From Mesobacillus maritimus (lineage in GTDB: Bacteria; Bacillota; Bacilli; Bacillales; Cytobacillaceae): DNA of 52,149 bases. This document shows positions 28,188 through 36,596 of this stretch, in pieces (position 1 is the first letter of the stretch; every line of letters starts with the position of its first letter). A model generated the notes under the pieces. That model was given only the letters and a program-made list of their open reading frames with translations, was not told the DNA's origin and made no database searches. Location: positions 1 through 52,149 of the forward strand of contig NZ_JAMBNR010000022.1 of the NCBI RefSeq assembly GCF_023715205.1, read 5' to 3'. The position numbers and the translations under genes were made by a program.

Positions 28188-28213
28188 ATGCCCTATTACC
28201 TTGGAATCTAAAC
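28188..28213 (-). promoter_or_regulatory. Sigma-B-like promoter of ctc
   Basis: Minus strand GTTTAG (28208-28213), 14 bases, GGGCAT (28188-28193). The sigma-B pattern is GTTTAA, 12-15 bases, GGGTAT, so there is one mismatch per box. Position and target gene agree with the known sigma-B control of ctc. Confidence 0.65.
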
Positions 28214-28284
28214 GTGTGATTTCAATTCGATACGAAATAATTTGAAAAGCTAGCCTCCATTTTACTTTTCATCATAATAAACAA

Positions 28285-28375
28285 AGGCTGTTTTCATAAA
28301 CAAACTTAGGAATGGAATCATAGCAAAAACATTCTATATTTCCTTTAAAAAGCAAAAATCTTTGAGAAACGCTCT
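28285..28375 (+). repeat. MITE-like element, copy D (internally deleted)
   Basis: Left end AGGCTGTTTTCATAAAC joins directly to the right-half sequence AGGAATGGAATCATAGC...TTTAAAAAGCAAAAATC and an end GAGAAACGCTC. About half of the element is missing. It meets copy E tail to tail. Confidence 0.68.
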
Positions 28376-28551
28376 TTTCTCAAACTTTGTTGCTTTTGAA
28401 CACAGAAAAGCGACTGAATGAGCTAGGTTATACAAAAAAGAGCTTCTTTTATAAGAAAAGGGTTTGCAAACTTTATTAAACATACGAAATGGGTACTATT
28501 GCGTTAAAATCGGTACTTGGATTTTAACAACAACCTTTCCTAAAAAAGCCT
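28371..28551 (-). repeat. MITE-like element, copy E (reverse orientation)
   Basis: Starts GCTCTTTTCTCAAACTTTGTTGC and ends CCTTTCCTAAAAAAGCCT, with the inner hairpin GTTAAAATC/GATTTTAAC at 28502-28527. Together with copy D it fills the gap between ctc and the prs terminator. No gene is seen in this 509-base interval. Confidence 0.7.
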
Positions 28552-28603
28552 TGAGTAAAGAGTCTAAACAAATTATGTCAAAAGAAGCAAACGTCTTCCA
28601 TAA

Positions 28604-28637
28604 TAACAAAAGAAGGCTATTTCCACAGCCTTCTTTT
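28604..28637 (-). terminator. Terminator after prs
   Basis: Minus strand AAAAGAAGGCT, eight-base loop, AGCCTTCTTTTG. Lies 12 bases past the prs stop. Confidence 0.85.
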
Positions 28638-28648
28638 CACCTTTATTC

Positions 28649-29605
28649 CTAATTAAACAATGTGCTGACCGATTGCTCTTCATGGACGCGAATGATCGCC
28701 TCTCCTAGTAATGGTGCAACGGAGAGCTCAACAATCTTATCAATCTTTCGCTCTGCTGGAAGAGCAATAGAATTGGTCACAACTAATTCTTTGATTTGAG
28801 AATTTTGAATACGCTCAATTGCTGGGCCAGATAGAACTGGATGTGTACAGCAAGCAAGCACTTCAATTGCACCGTTTTCAACAAGTGCATTGGCAGCCAG
28901 TGTAATCGTACCAGCTGTATCGATGATATCGTCAATAAGAATCGCTGTCTTCCCTTCAATATTACCGACAATATTCATTACCTCTGCCACATTTGGACGT
29001 GGGCGACGTTTGTCAATAATAGCGATTGGAGCTTTTAAACGCTCAGCCATCTTTCTTGCTCTTGTCACACCACCATGGTCAGGTGAAACGATTACCACAT
29101 CACCAGCAAATTCACGATTCTTGAAGTAGTCTGCTAAAATTGGTACACCCATTAATTGATCTGTCGGGATATCAAAGAAACCTTGGATTTGTGGCGCGTG
29201 GAGATCAAGCGTAATCACACGTGTAGCACCAGCCGTTTCAAGTAAATTCGCCACAAGCTTTGAAGTAATAGGTTCTCTCGCACGAGCTTTACGATCCTGA
29301 CGAGCATATCCATAGTATGGAATCACAACATTGATGGTCTTAGCTGAAGCGCGCTTCAAGGCATCAATCATAATCAGAAGCTCCATGATATGCTCATTTA
29401 CAGGAGCGCTTGTCGATTGAATAACATATACGTCACAGCCGCGAATACTCTCTTCAATATTGATTTGAATTTCTCCGTCACTAAATCTAGCAACAGAACA
29501 TTTCCCCAACTCTACACCGATTACCTTTGCAATTTCTTCAGCAAGTGCTTTATTTGAGTTTAACGTAAAAACCTTTAAATTTGGGTCTAAATACTGATTC
29601 GTCAT
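28649..29605 (-). CDS. prs: Ribose-phosphate pyrophosphokinase
   Basis: Prs makes PRPP from ribose 5-phosphate and ATP, feeding purine, pyrimidine, His, Trp and NAD synthesis. The 318-residue class I form shows [18 protein letters not shown] near residue 40, [13 protein letters not shown] near residue 95, the metal-binding [14 protein letters not shown] near residue 130 and the PRPP loop DDIIDTAGT near residue 222. ATG after GGAGG. It lies 15 bases after glmU and shares its promoter; PRPP also controls PurR, encoded nearby. Confidence 0.98.
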   Translation of the reverse strand: MTNQYLDPNLKVFTLNSNKALAEEIAKVIGVELGKCSVARFSDGEIQINIEESIRGCDVYVIQSTSAPVNEHIMELLIMIDALKRASAKTINVVIPYYGYARQDRKARAREPITSKLVANLLETAGATRVITLDLHAPQIQGFFDIPTDQLMGVPILADYFKNREFAGDVVIVSPDHGGVTRARKMAERLKAPIAIIDKRRPRPNVAEVMNIVGNIEGKTAILIDDIIDTAGTITLAANALVENGAIEVLACCTHPVLSGPAIERIQNSQIKELVVTNSIALPAERKIDKIVELSVAPLLGEAIIRVHEEQSVSTLFN

Positions 29606-29620
29606 TATGGAACCTCCAAG

Positions 29621-30994
29621 TTATTTCTTTGAATTTAATTTTCCAACATAATCTTCTTTATTCACTTGGCGAGCACGAGCAATTGCAAGACCTTCTCCAG
29701 GTACATCTTCCGTGATCGTCGAGCCTGCAGCTACATAGGCACCTTTCCCAACAGTCACAGGAGCCACTAAGTTCGAGTTACAACCGATAAAAGCCCCGTC
29801 CTCAATTTTGGTTAGGAATTTGTTTTTTCCATCATAATTGACTGTGATCGATCCACATCCTATATTGACGTCACTGCCAACTTCTGCATCCCCAATATAG
29901 CTTAGATGAGAGGCTTTGCTTCCTTTTCCAAATGTAGCTTTTTTAATCTCGACAAAGTTCCCGATTTTCACTTCATCATGAATTTCGGATTGTGGTCGAA
30001 TATGAGCAAATGGTCCTATATTTACTTCCGAACCAATTTTACTATCAAATGCGCATGATTGACGAATAACTGACTGGTCGCCAATCTCACAATTATTGAT
30101 TTCTGTGTTTGGTCCAATTTTACAATCTGATCCAATTACCGTTTCGCCTGAAAGCGTCGTTCCTGGATAGACGATTGTATCCGAACCTATTTTTACATCT
30201 GAACCAATATAAGTATTAGCAGGGTCAATCAATGTAACACCATTTCGCATATGCGTTTCATTGATTCGCTTTCTCATAATCCGCTCAGCTTCTGACAAAG
30301 CTACTCGATCATTAACTCCTAACGTTTCTTCAAAGCTGTCCGTTACATAAGCAGAAACCGTTTCGCCTTGTTCTTTTAAAATCTCAATGACATCCGGAAG
30401 ATAATATTCTCCCTGCACATTATCATTCCCAACGTTCTCAAGTGCTTCAAATAGGGCCTTATTATCGAAACAATAGGTTCCAGTATTGATTTCGTTGATT
30501 TCCCGTTCTGATTCAGATGCATCTTTATGCTCAACAATCCGTTCTACAAGTGCTTGCTCATTGCGAATAATTCTTCCATAACCTGTAGGGTCTTCTGCGC
30601 GCGCAGTCAGAATCGTGGCTTTGGCACTAGTTTCTTCATGATGACGGAATAACGCTTCCATGGTTTCTCCTTTAATAAGGGGAGTATCTCCACAGACAAC
30701 AATCGTCGTTCCATCTTTTCCTGCAAGCATTTCTTTAGATTGCATAACAGCATGCGCTGTTCCAAGCTGCTCTTCTTGTAGAGCATACATACTTGAATCT
30801 CCTAGCTGAGCCTTTACTTTTTCGGCACCGTGTCCGACAATTGTCACAATATCGTTTATGTTAAGGCTTTTTACATGGTCGATTACATGTTGAACCATAG
30901 GCTTTCCGCAGACAGGATGCAATACTTTATATAGCTTTGATTTCATTCTTGTTCCCTGTCCAGCTGCTAAAATAATGGCATAACGATTAGACAT
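29621..30994 (-). CDS. glmU: Bifunctional UDP-GlcNAc pyrophosphorylase/GlcN-1-P acetyltransferase
   Basis: GlmU makes UDP-N-acetylglucosamine for peptidoglycan. The 457 residues have an N-terminal nucleotidyltransferase domain ([19 protein letters not shown] near residue 8, CGDTPLI near residue 101) and, after about residue 250, a left-handed beta helix of hexapeptide repeats ([32 protein letters not shown]) with the acetyltransferase residues in [17 protein letters not shown]. The ATG follows GGAGG by seven bases; a TTG one codon earlier is less likely. It heads glmU-prs. Confidence 0.97.
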   Translation of the reverse strand: MSNRYAIILAAGQGTRMKSKLYKVLHPVCGKPMVQHVIDHVKSLNINDIVTIVGHGAEKVKAQLGDSSMYALQEEQLGTAHAVMQSKEMLAGKDGTTIVVCGDTPLIKGETMEALFRHHEETSAKATILTARAEDPTGYGRIIRNEQALVERIVEHKDASESEREINEINTGTYCFDNKALFEALENVGNDNVQGEYYLPDVIEILKEQGETVSAYVTDSFEETLGVNDRVALSEAERIMRKRINETHMRNGVTLIDPANTYIGSDVKIGSDTIVYPGTTLSGETVIGSDCKIGPNTEINNCEIGDQSVIRQSCAFDSKIGSEVNIGPFAHIRPQSEIHDEVKIGNFVEIKKATFGKGSKASHLSYIGDAEVGSDVNIGCGSITVNYDGKNKFLTKIEDGAFIGCNSNLVAPVTVGKGAYVAAGSTITEDVPGEGLAIARARQVNKEDYVGKLNSKK

Positions 30995-31029
30995 CAACAG
31001 GCCTCCAATTTACCTTTTTATCCATTAAG

Positions 31030-31058
31030 AATATATCCTAAATTGCAATTCATTTCAA
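31030..31058 (-). promoter_or_regulatory. Sigma-A promoter of glmU-prs
   Basis: Minus strand TTGAAA (31053-31058), 17 bases, TATATT (31030-31035), about 36 bases before the glmU start. Confidence 0.7.
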
Positions 31059-31223
31059 CATAACGAGAAGAGTGAGAATTTTTTGTTAGTGTTATTTCTT
31101 ATCTATTAATTCTTAGTTTATACCATCAGCTTTGCCTGTTTTGAACTCAATATTGGATAACGATTACTAGGGCCTTTTAAAAAAAAATGATGAGAATAGG
31201 TTTAATGTGGAGTAAACGGGGTA

Positions 31224-31256
31224 AATAAAAAAGAGCCTTACTTATGAGTAGGCCCC
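31224..31256 (-). terminator. Terminator after spoVG
   Basis: Minus strand GGGCCTACT, short loop, AGTAAGGCTC, then TTTTTTA. Lies 22 bases past the spoVG stop. Confidence 0.82.
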
Positions 31257-31277
31257 TGTTGAAAAAAGAAAACTCTT

Positions 31278-31565
31278 CTATGCACCTGCTTCTTCAAACT
31301 CAACTTCAAGTTCACCTAAACGGTGGTATTCTGCCAAAACAGCATCCTGGATTTTACCGCGTGTACCGGAATTAATTGGATGAGCAATATCACGGAATTC
31401 TCCATCCGGAGTGCGTTTGCTTGGCATAGCTACAAAAAGCCCATTGTTCCCATCAATGACACGAATATCGTGAACAACAAATTCGTTATCAAGTGTGATT
31501 GAAGCAATCGCTCTCATCCGTCCATCTGTATTTACACGGCGCAATCTTACATCTGTAACTTCCAT
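31278..31565 (-). CDS. spoVG: Septation/RNA-binding regulator SpoVG
   Basis: A small regulator that affects asymmetric septation and, in several Firmicutes, binds nucleic acid. The 95 residues are nearly invariant: [20 protein letters not shown], then [31 protein letters not shown], and an acidic end. The start chosen is the ATG eight bases after AAGGTGG; an upstream in-frame start adds MKVVNV. A sigma-H promoter lies upstream, as in B. subtilis, where AbrB represses it. yabJ upstream has its own terminator. Confidence 0.97.
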   Translation of the reverse strand: MEVTDVRLRRVNTDGRMRAIASITLDNEFVVHDIRVIDGNNGLFVAMPSKRTPDGEFRDIAHPINSGTRGKIQDAVLAEYHRLGELEVEFEEAGA

Positions 31566-31606
31566 TACGTTCACCACCTTCAATTAAGATAAAATTCTAG
31601 TTAACT

Positions 31607-31633
31607 AATTCAACAGGCAATTCAATTTTCCTT
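31607..31633 (-). promoter_or_regulatory. Sigma-H promoter of spoVG
   Basis: Minus strand AAGGAAAAT (31625-31633) and TTGAATT with GAATT at 31607-31611, the arrangement of the sigma-H pattern RNAGGAWWW, 11-12 bases, RNNGAAT. The surrounding region is very AT-rich, which would suit AbrB binding. Confidence 0.72.
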
Positions 31634-31783
31634 CTTTTGAGAAAAAATATTTTTAATTTTATACTCAACTTTCATAAAATACAGGAAGTTGAACTCTTTT
31701 ATCTCTTCCATATAGGTAATTAGCCTCATTAACCTTATCGATTATATACAACTTCTCTCGAATTTAACCCCAATTTTGATAAT

Positions 31784-31812
31784 AAAAAAACGCTCGTATT
31801 ATTTAACGAGCG
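31784..31812 (-). terminator. Terminator overlapping the yabJ stop codon
   Basis: Minus strand CGCTCGT, loop TAAATAAT, ACGAGCG, seven Ts. The upstream arm is made of the last yabJ codons (Ala-Leu-Val) and the loop contains the stop. Confidence 0.88.
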
Positions 31813-32173
31813 CAACAACTTCAATCTCGACTAGAGCATCTTTAGGAAGTCTAGCTACTTCTACGCAAGATCTAGCTGGTTTATGAGTGTGAAAATATTC
31901 TCCGTATACCTCGTTTATCAAGGCAAATTCGTCCATACTTTTAATAAAAACAGTTGCTTTTACAACGGATTCTAACGAAGACCCTGCTTCTTCTAAAACA
32001 GCAATAAGGTTCTTAAACACTTGATGTGTTTGTTCTTTTACATCTCCATCAACCATTACTCCCTCAGCAGTTAACGGAATTTGTCCTGAACTGTAAAATA
32101 AATTATTCACAATGATTCCTTGAGAATATGGCCCAATGGCTGCTGGTGCTTGATTCGTATGAACACTTTTCAC
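31799..32173 (-). CDS. yabJ: RidA-family enamine/imine deaminase YabJ
   Basis: A 124-residue YjgF/RidA protein that hydrolyses reactive 2-aminoacrylate-type enamines; in B. subtilis it was linked to purine regulation through purR. Visible motifs are [13 protein letters not shown] near residue 8, FYSSGQIPL, and the substrate-binding end [21 protein letters not shown] with the conserved Arg. The start is GTG with AAGGGGAG upstream. It lies three bases after purR and shares its transcript. The end is merged with its terminator. Confidence 0.94.
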   Translation of the reverse strand: MKSVHTNQAPAAIGPYSQGIIVNNLFYSSGQIPLTAEGVMVDGDVKEQTHQVFKNLIAVLEEAGSSLESVVKATVFIKSMDEFALINEVYGEYFHTHKPARSCVEVARLPKDALVEIEVVALVK

Positions 32174-32176
32174 GAT

Positions 32177-33013
32177 TTACACGCTCCCCTTATTTTTTAT
32201 GGTAAAAAAGTTTCCCTGACTTACACTTATTTTCTTTTCCTTTACATTCACATCTGAAAGACGCACCAAAGAGAGATAATCATCGACTAATCGTTCTTCA
32301 ATTTCTTCCGACTCAACTAAAACCGCGATTCCTGCAACAGTGGCACTGAATTCTTGCAATAGGTCAATCATTCCATTGATTGTCCCTCCGGCTTTCATAA
32401 AGTCATCCACAATTAATACTTTGGACCCTTCAGAAATACTCCTTTTTGATAACACCATCGTTTGAATCCTCTTAGTCGATCCTGAGACATAATTGATACT
32501 TACGGTTGAGCCTTCTGTAACCTTTGGATCGCGTCTCACAATGACAACAGGTACATTTAAGTGCCCAGCGACTGCATAGGCAATTGAAATCCCCTTCGTA
32601 GCAACTGTCATCACCGCATCTATTTCTGCGTTCGCATAAGCGGAAGCTATCACTCTTCCAACCGCTTTTACAATCTTAGGGTCTCCTAGGATATCATTGA
32701 GATATAAATACCCCCCAGGTAACAAACGGTCGGAGTCTGCAAAGATGCTACATAGCTGGTCAATGAGCTTCAAGGCTTCTTCATCGGTCACTTGAACATG
32801 GAATTTAACACCCCCAGCTGCTCCAGAAACCGTTTGTAAAACACCGATACCACGAGCCTCAAACGTTTCCTTAATAATCCCCAAATCCTCACTTATTGAT
32901 GATTTTGCAGAACCATACTTGTCTGCAAAATAGGTAAGGGGAACTAATTCACGTGGATGGTCCAATAAATAATGCGTCATATCAATCAAACGTTCACTTC
33001 GCTTGAATTTCAT
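32177..33013 (-). CDS. purR: Purine operon repressor PurR
   Basis: The Bacillus PurR, unrelated to E. coli PurR: an N-terminal winged helix (about 1-74, KRSERLIDMTHYLLDHP, GSAKSSISEDLGIIK) fused to a phosphoribosyltransferase-like effector domain that binds PRPP. The PRPP loop VLIVDDFMKAGGTINGM is near residue 200. The 278-residue length is normal. ATG after GGAGG. Two inverted PurBox-like sites lie immediately upstream, implying autorepression. It is cotranscribed with yabJ; prs, source of its signal molecule, is 3 kb away. Confidence 0.96.
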   Translation of the reverse strand: MKFKRSERLIDMTHYLLDHPRELVPLTYFADKYGSAKSSISEDLGIIKETFEARGIGVLQTVSGAAGGVKFHVQVTDEEALKLIDQLCSIFADSDRLLPGGYLYLNDILGDPKIVKAVGRVIASAYANAEIDAVMTVATKGISIAYAVAGHLNVPVVIVRRDPKVTEGSTVSINYVSGSTKRIQTMVLSKRSISEGSKVLIVDDFMKAGGTINGMIDLLQEFSATVAGIAVLVESEEIEERLVDDYLSLVRLSDVNVKEKKISVSQGNFFTIKNKGSV

Positions 33014-33024
33014 GAATAACCTCC

Positions 33025-33068
33025 AAATCCGAATATTATCAATAAATATATCATTAATTTACGGATTT
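33025..33068. promoter_or_regulatory. Paired PurBoxes upstream of purR
   Basis: AAATCCGAATATT (33025-33037) and, 18 bases further in inverted orientation, AATTTACGGATTT (33056-33068). Each resembles the PurBox AWWWCCGAACWWT. The first is 12 bases before the purR ATG, so bound PurR would block its own expression. Confidence 0.68.
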
Positions 33069-33086
33069 TTTCAAGCCTTGAAGAAA

Positions 33087-33956
33087 TCAATCGATTGAGT
33101 GTCGTTCCCCAAGCATCCGGACCGCAAAAACTTGGTCACAAAAACCTCTTAGTCCATTATAGACCCGATGCATTCGTGAATCATGTTCAACTAGACTGAA
33201 GACAGTTGGACCACTCCCACTCATAAGAACCGCATCAGCACCAAATCGCTTCATTTGATCTTTAATTAATGCGACTTCAGGATGAAGGTCAAGGGTTACC
33301 TCTTCTAGCACATTTCCTACATTTTCACAGACACTCCGAAAATTCTTTTCCTCAATCGCCTGAATCATTTCCTTTGTATTTGGGTGATTCACTCCAGCGA
33401 TGTTTAACCGGCGATAAACTTCTGCTGTGGAAACCCCAATAAACGGCTTAGCTAGGACGACCCAACAAGTTGGCGGGGCAGGCAACTCTTTGATGATTTC
33501 TCCTCTTCCTGTTGCCAGTGCGGTTCCGCCATATACACAAAATGAAACATCAGAGCCAATTTTAGCCCCTAGAGTAGCCAGTTCATCTAGACTAAGGCCA
33601 AGTCCCCAGAGTTTATTTAAACCTCTCAAAGTCGCAGCAGCATCACTGCTCCCACCCGCCAAACCAGCAGCCACTGGAATCGTTTTCTCAATTGCAATGG
33701 CAACTCCTTGTTTGACATTAAACTCTTCCTTCAGCAACCGAGCAGCTTGATAGGCCAAATTCCGTTGATCATCCGGAACAAAGCGGTTTTGTGAATTTAT
33801 CCTAATGCGATCTTGGTCGAGTAAACTCATCTCGATCCGATCAGCTAAATCAATTGTCGTCATCACCATTTCAACTTCATGATAACCATCAGGCCGCTTA
33901 TGTAGTACATCGAGCGACAAATTGATTTTTGCCGGTGCCTTTATTAAAAGCTTCAA
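33087..33956 (-). CDS. ispE: 4-diphosphocytidyl-2-C-methyl-D-erythritol kinase
   Basis: IspE is the GHMP kinase of the MEP isoprenoid pathway. Motif 1 is [20 protein letters not shown] near the N-terminus, and the ATP loop [19 protein letters not shown] is near residue 95. Motif 3 is [11 protein letters not shown] near residue 250. The start is taken as TTG, five bases after AGGTGG, giving [12 protein letters not shown], which aligns with the B. subtilis N-terminus; a GTG three codons earlier overlaps the site. Length is 289 residues. About 165 bases of AT-rich sequence with a small inverted repeat separate it from sspF. Confidence 0.95.
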   Translation of the reverse strand: MKLLIKAPAKINLSLDVLHKRPDGYHEVEMVMTTIDLADRIEMSLLDQDRIRINSQNRFVPDDQRNLAYQAARLLKEEFNVKQGVAIAIEKTIPVAAGLAGGSSDAAATLRGLNKLWGLGLSLDELATLGAKIGSDVSFCVYGGTALATGRGEIIKELPAPPTCWVVLAKPFIGVSTAEVYRRLNIAGVNHPNTKEMIQAIEEKNFRSVCENVGNVLEEVTLDLHPEVALIKDQMKRFGADAVLMSGSGPTVFSLVEHDSRMHRVYNGLRGFCDQVFAVRMLGERHSID

Positions 33957-34126
33957 TCCTTCCACCTACTTTTAAAAAATTCAACGCTGTCCATTTTTTG
34001 TCCTATTTTACCATAAAAACGCTCTAAGGAAGAATTTTGGTAGAAGAAATCGTGAATTTGACACGATTTCACGACTTTTTGAGTAAAATCGTAGTTAGAA
34101 GAAGCTTTAATGACCCTTCCAATTAG

Positions 34127-34154
34127 CAAAAAGGCCGGGGAAACATCCCCGACC
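34127..34154 (-). terminator. Terminator after sspF
   Basis: Minus strand GGTCGGGGA, loop TGTT, TCCCCGGCC, TTTTTG: a GC-rich stem with a clear T-run. Confidence 0.92.
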
Positions 34155-34221
34155 ATCCTGCAGCGGTATCTTTGATTTGATCTAGAAGGCTATTACGGCT
34201 TTCTTGCCTGTAAACGAAAAG

Positions 34222-34401
34222 TTATTTCTGCTGATTCATGAGCTGCTGTTCAGCAAGTTCAATGGCCCTTTTCACCATATTCCCTGCATCTTTTGCTTTA
34301 ATTCCTCCCCAGCCTTCCTTTTGGACGACATCGTAGAAACCAAGTTCCTTTGCAAGCTCTTCTTTAAACTGATCAGACATAATCCCTCTTCTTCTGCCCA
34401 C
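34222..34401 (-). CDS. sspF: Small acid-soluble spore protein SspF (alpha/beta type)
   Basis: A 59-residue protein read from the reverse strand: [59 protein letters not shown]. This matches SspF, with the conserved [13 protein letters not shown] and the GWG-I-A-DAGNMV block of alpha/beta SASPs that coat and protect spore DNA. The start is GTG with AAAGGAG ten bases upstream; an internal ATG at codon 8 is possible but would lose the RRR motif. It has a sigma-G-type promoter and its own terminator, between veg and ispE as in B. subtilis. Confidence 0.93.
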   Translation of the reverse strand: MGRRRGIMSDQFKEELAKELGFYDVVQKEGWGGIKAKDAGNMVKRAIELAEQQLMNQQK

Positions 34402-34435
34402 GAGAAACCAGCTCCTTTCACCGCTGCAGTAACAT

Positions 34436-34464
34436 TAGTATCGTACCATTTCACCCAGTTATGT
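34436..34464 (-). promoter_or_regulatory. Sigma-G promoter of sspF
   Basis: Minus strand ACATA (34460-34464), 17 bases, GATACTA (34436-34442). The -10 is identical to that of spoVT in this window, and SASP genes are classic sigma-G targets. The transcript would start about 28 bases before the GTG. Confidence 0.72.
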
Positions 34465-34485
34465 AATCCTAAATTATCCTAATTC

Positions 34486-34957
34486 GAAAAGCGGAGGCGG
34501 CTCGTACAGCCCCGACAAGCGCTGGAGGGCCGGCAGATGAAGTCGTTCTTTGACTTCAACTGACGGACCGAAGCGACTCGAGGGGCTAGCCGCTGCAGCT
34601 GGACAAAGAAAAGCGAAAGCGCCCTGTTCAGCGGCGTATGGCCTGGAGCTCTCCAACTGAGATAAGGTTATTCTTAGGGCTTTAGCCCTTAGAATAATCA
34701 ATCGGGTTCTTACGGGCAGTTAAGCATTTACTGCCCGTTGGAACGGGATAAAGGAAACACGAAGAGCCGGAGGCGAATCGATGTTGACTTATCGGAGGGC
34801 GGAGAGGGAAGGACACTAGCCGCTAGGGTGCTGCAGCTAGACACTCTCTAAGTAAAACCCTCTCCCTTTAGATCCCTCGAAAAGCGAAAGCGCCCTGTTC
34901 AGCGGCGTATGGCCTGGACCTCTCCAATTGAGATAAGGTTATTCTTAGGGTTTTAGC
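34486..34957. repeat. Composite GC-rich intergenic repeat between sspF and veg
   Basis: A roughly 470-base mosaic of repeats, visibly richer in GC than its surroundings. Block 1 (34486-34605) runs from GAAAAGCGGAGGCGGCTCG to CTGCAGCTGGACA. Unit U1 (34609-34686) recurs as U2 (34880-34957) with about three differences in 78 bases. Between them are perfect hairpins: arms TTATTCTTAGGGCT and AGCCCTTAGAATAA near 34665-34695, CGGGCAGT/ACTGCCCG at about 34715-34740, and GGAGAGGG opposite CCCTCTCC. Such GCGGAGGCG repeats are widespread in Bacillus intergenic DNA. No open frame here looks like a real protein. Confidence 0.8.
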
Positions 34958-34983
34958 TGGGGATTGTATATATTATTAGAAAA

Positions 34984-35012
34984 CAAAAAAGCAGTAAACA
35001 ATTGTCCACTGC
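34984..35012 (-). terminator. Terminator after veg
   Basis: Minus strand GCAGT, inner pairs, ACTGC, then TTTTTTG. Lies 16 bases past the veg stop. Confidence 0.78.
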
Positions 35013-35027
35013 CTGGTTTATGCTCTA

Positions 35028-35291
35028 TTAGCTAAGAGCAATATTTCCTGCTGTATCCTCATAGAAAGTAATTTGTACCGTTTCTGTTAAAACATCTGCA
35101 TAACTATATGATACTCGTTCGAAAGAATTTTCCTCTTGGTCTAGTTCAATAACAAAGACTGAGGGATAGGTTTCTGCTAAAATACCTGAACGTTCAATTG
35201 TCTTTCTCCGTCCTCCATTCGCCTTTAGCAAAAGTCTTTTGCCTAAATTTGAATCAAGAGCTTTCTTAATGTCCAATAATGTTTTTGGCAT
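35028..35291 (-). CDS. veg: Veg protein
   Basis: An 87-residue abundant vegetative protein (DUF1021) linked in B. subtilis to biofilm gene control and spore outgrowth. The core [54 protein letters not shown] is nearly identical to B. subtilis Veg (quoted in pieces: [43 protein letters not shown]). The start is the ATG giving MPKTL; an upstream in-frame GTG overlaps the GAGGTGG ribosome site. Two tandem sigma-A promoters lie upstream, suiting high expression. Confidence 0.95.
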   Translation of the reverse strand: MPKTLLDIKKALDSNLGKRLLLKANGGRRKTIERSGILAETYPSVFVIELDQEENSFERVSYSYADVLTETVQITFYEDTAGNIALS

Positions 35292-35312
35292 TCTGTCCAC
35301 CTCACTATGTCA

Positions 35313-35384
35313 AGTATAACACACTGACATGTTTTTCGTCAAACAAAACATAAAATTATAACAGGATTGAAAATTAAATGTCAA
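35313..35384 (-). promoter_or_regulatory. Tandem sigma-A promoters of veg
   Basis: Distal: TTGACA (35379-35384), 18 bases, TATAAT (35355-35360). Proximal: TTGACG (35337-35342), 18 bases, TATACT (35313-35318). The remaining 250 bases up to the yabG terminator are AT-rich with no gene seen. Confidence 0.78.
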
Positions 35385-35639
35385 CATATTTCCTTCTTCA
35401 TTTTCTTCTATTTTTCAACAATGATAGCTTATCCTATATACAGAGAAATTATGTAAATTGTTTCAATAAGCTATTATCAAAGTAGTTTTCAAAGATAGGT
35501 TGATTCAAAAAAGAAAATTGGATTGAATCCCTTATAAATATTTCCTATCTCTAAAACGGTATAACATGTAAAGGTTGAAGCAAGAAAAGCCTCTCTTTCT
35601 CTTTTGGGCTGAGAGACAGCGACAGAATGAATATCCATA

Positions 35640-35666
35640 AAAAAGAGCCGCTTCTACAAAGCGGCT
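35640..35666 (-). terminator. Terminator after yabG
   Basis: Minus strand AGCCGCTT, loop TGTAG, AAGCGGCT, CTTTTTT. Lies nine bases past the yabG stop. Confidence 0.9.
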
Positions 35667-35674
35667 ATCCCCTT

Positions 35675-36550
35675 TTACTCTTGTGGCTGTTGATAGGGCA
35701 TCCCTAGTCTTAACACGCCTCTCGTTTCTATTCCGCCAAGACCCTTTTCCCCAGTTAGTGTGTTTTTCAGAACATCCCATACATGAACCCTTTCAACGAA
35801 TGGTGTAAAGCTTATTTTTGCAACAATATACACAGGGTCTAGAGCATGGATATTCACTCGTGATGGAGAACTAGCATAGTTTGCCCCCGCTTGAATTAGG
35901 GACTCGAAATGAGACTGACAAGCTCCTGCAAAGATCACTAATTGATCAAGATGTGGCACTTTCCTTCTGGCTGCTTGAACGGTTTGAACGAAATGCCTTG
36001 AATGACGATATGCCTTCAAATCCTCCGGCTTTCCTTTTGCTTTTGAATAAGCATCATGTCCGGTAATGACTAAGATATCCGGGCGGTAATAATCTAGCAA
36101 ATCACTAATTTTATTTGGCATTTCCTTTTCACTACAGTGAATGCCGTAAACTGGTACACCTATTTTCTCATATAGCATTAAACATTTCTCTAAATAATTG
36201 GGATCCCCATCGAGGTGCAGTACTCTTCCCGGTAACTGGAAATAGCCACTGTTATTGCTATATGATTCAGTTGCTTCATACTCTTGCTTTTGCTTAAGTA
36301 AATCCACATCCTGCTGGAACAAAATATAAGATTGCTGTTCACGAGAGCGGCTTTCCTCAGTTAAACGCTTCCGCTCACTTGGGTTTACCTTCACTAAGTC
36401 TTCATATGGAGCATCAGCGACTAGGCGAAAATCCTCTCCGAAGAGAATGGCCATTTTTACGCCATTTACTTCTTGAATATCTGTAACGCGAAAAATAATA
36501 TCACAATTATATGAGATTCTACCTACTATATCCCTAAGTTGTATTCCCAA
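35675..36550 (-). CDS. yabG: Sporulation-specific coat protease YabG
   Basis: YabG is a mother-cell cysteine protease that trims spore coat proteins. The 291-residue form starts at TTG, eight bases after TGGAG, giving MGIQLRDIVGRISYNCDIIFRV, which aligns residue for residue with the B. subtilis N-terminus. Conserved blocks are GRVLHLDGDPNYLEKCL, GVPVYGIHCSEKEMP, DILVITGHDAYSK, and the presumed nucleophile region LVIFAGACQSHFESLI. An ATG 15 codons upstream lies near the transcript start and is unlikely. A sigma-K promoter fits its late expression. Confidence 0.95.
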   Translation of the reverse strand: MGIQLRDIVGRISYNCDIIFRVTDIQEVNGVKMAILFGEDFRLVADAPYEDLVKVNPSERKRLTEESRSREQQSYILFQQDVDLLKQKQEYEATESYSNNSGYFQLPGRVLHLDGDPNYLEKCLMLYEKIGVPVYGIHCSEKEMPNKISDLLDYYRPDILVITGHDAYSKAKGKPEDLKAYRHSRHFVQTVQAARRKVPHLDQLVIFAGACQSHFESLIQAGANYASSPSRVNIHALDPVYIVAKISFTPFVERVHVWDVLKNTLTGEKGLGGIETRGVLRLGMPYQQPQE

Positions 36551-36596
36551 TTTCTTCACTCCAAAACGGCTTTGCCTAAGAGTATTGTTCTTCATT

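Noticed and set aside
34474-34701. Minus-strand 75-codon frame within the repeat block.
   Set aside because: It lies wholly inside repeat modules and hairpins, with no ribosome site and no recognisable motif.
35532-35780. Minus-strand 82-codon frame overlapping the yabG end.
   Set aside because: It runs through the yabG terminator and overlaps the conserved yabG C-terminus in another frame; no start signal.
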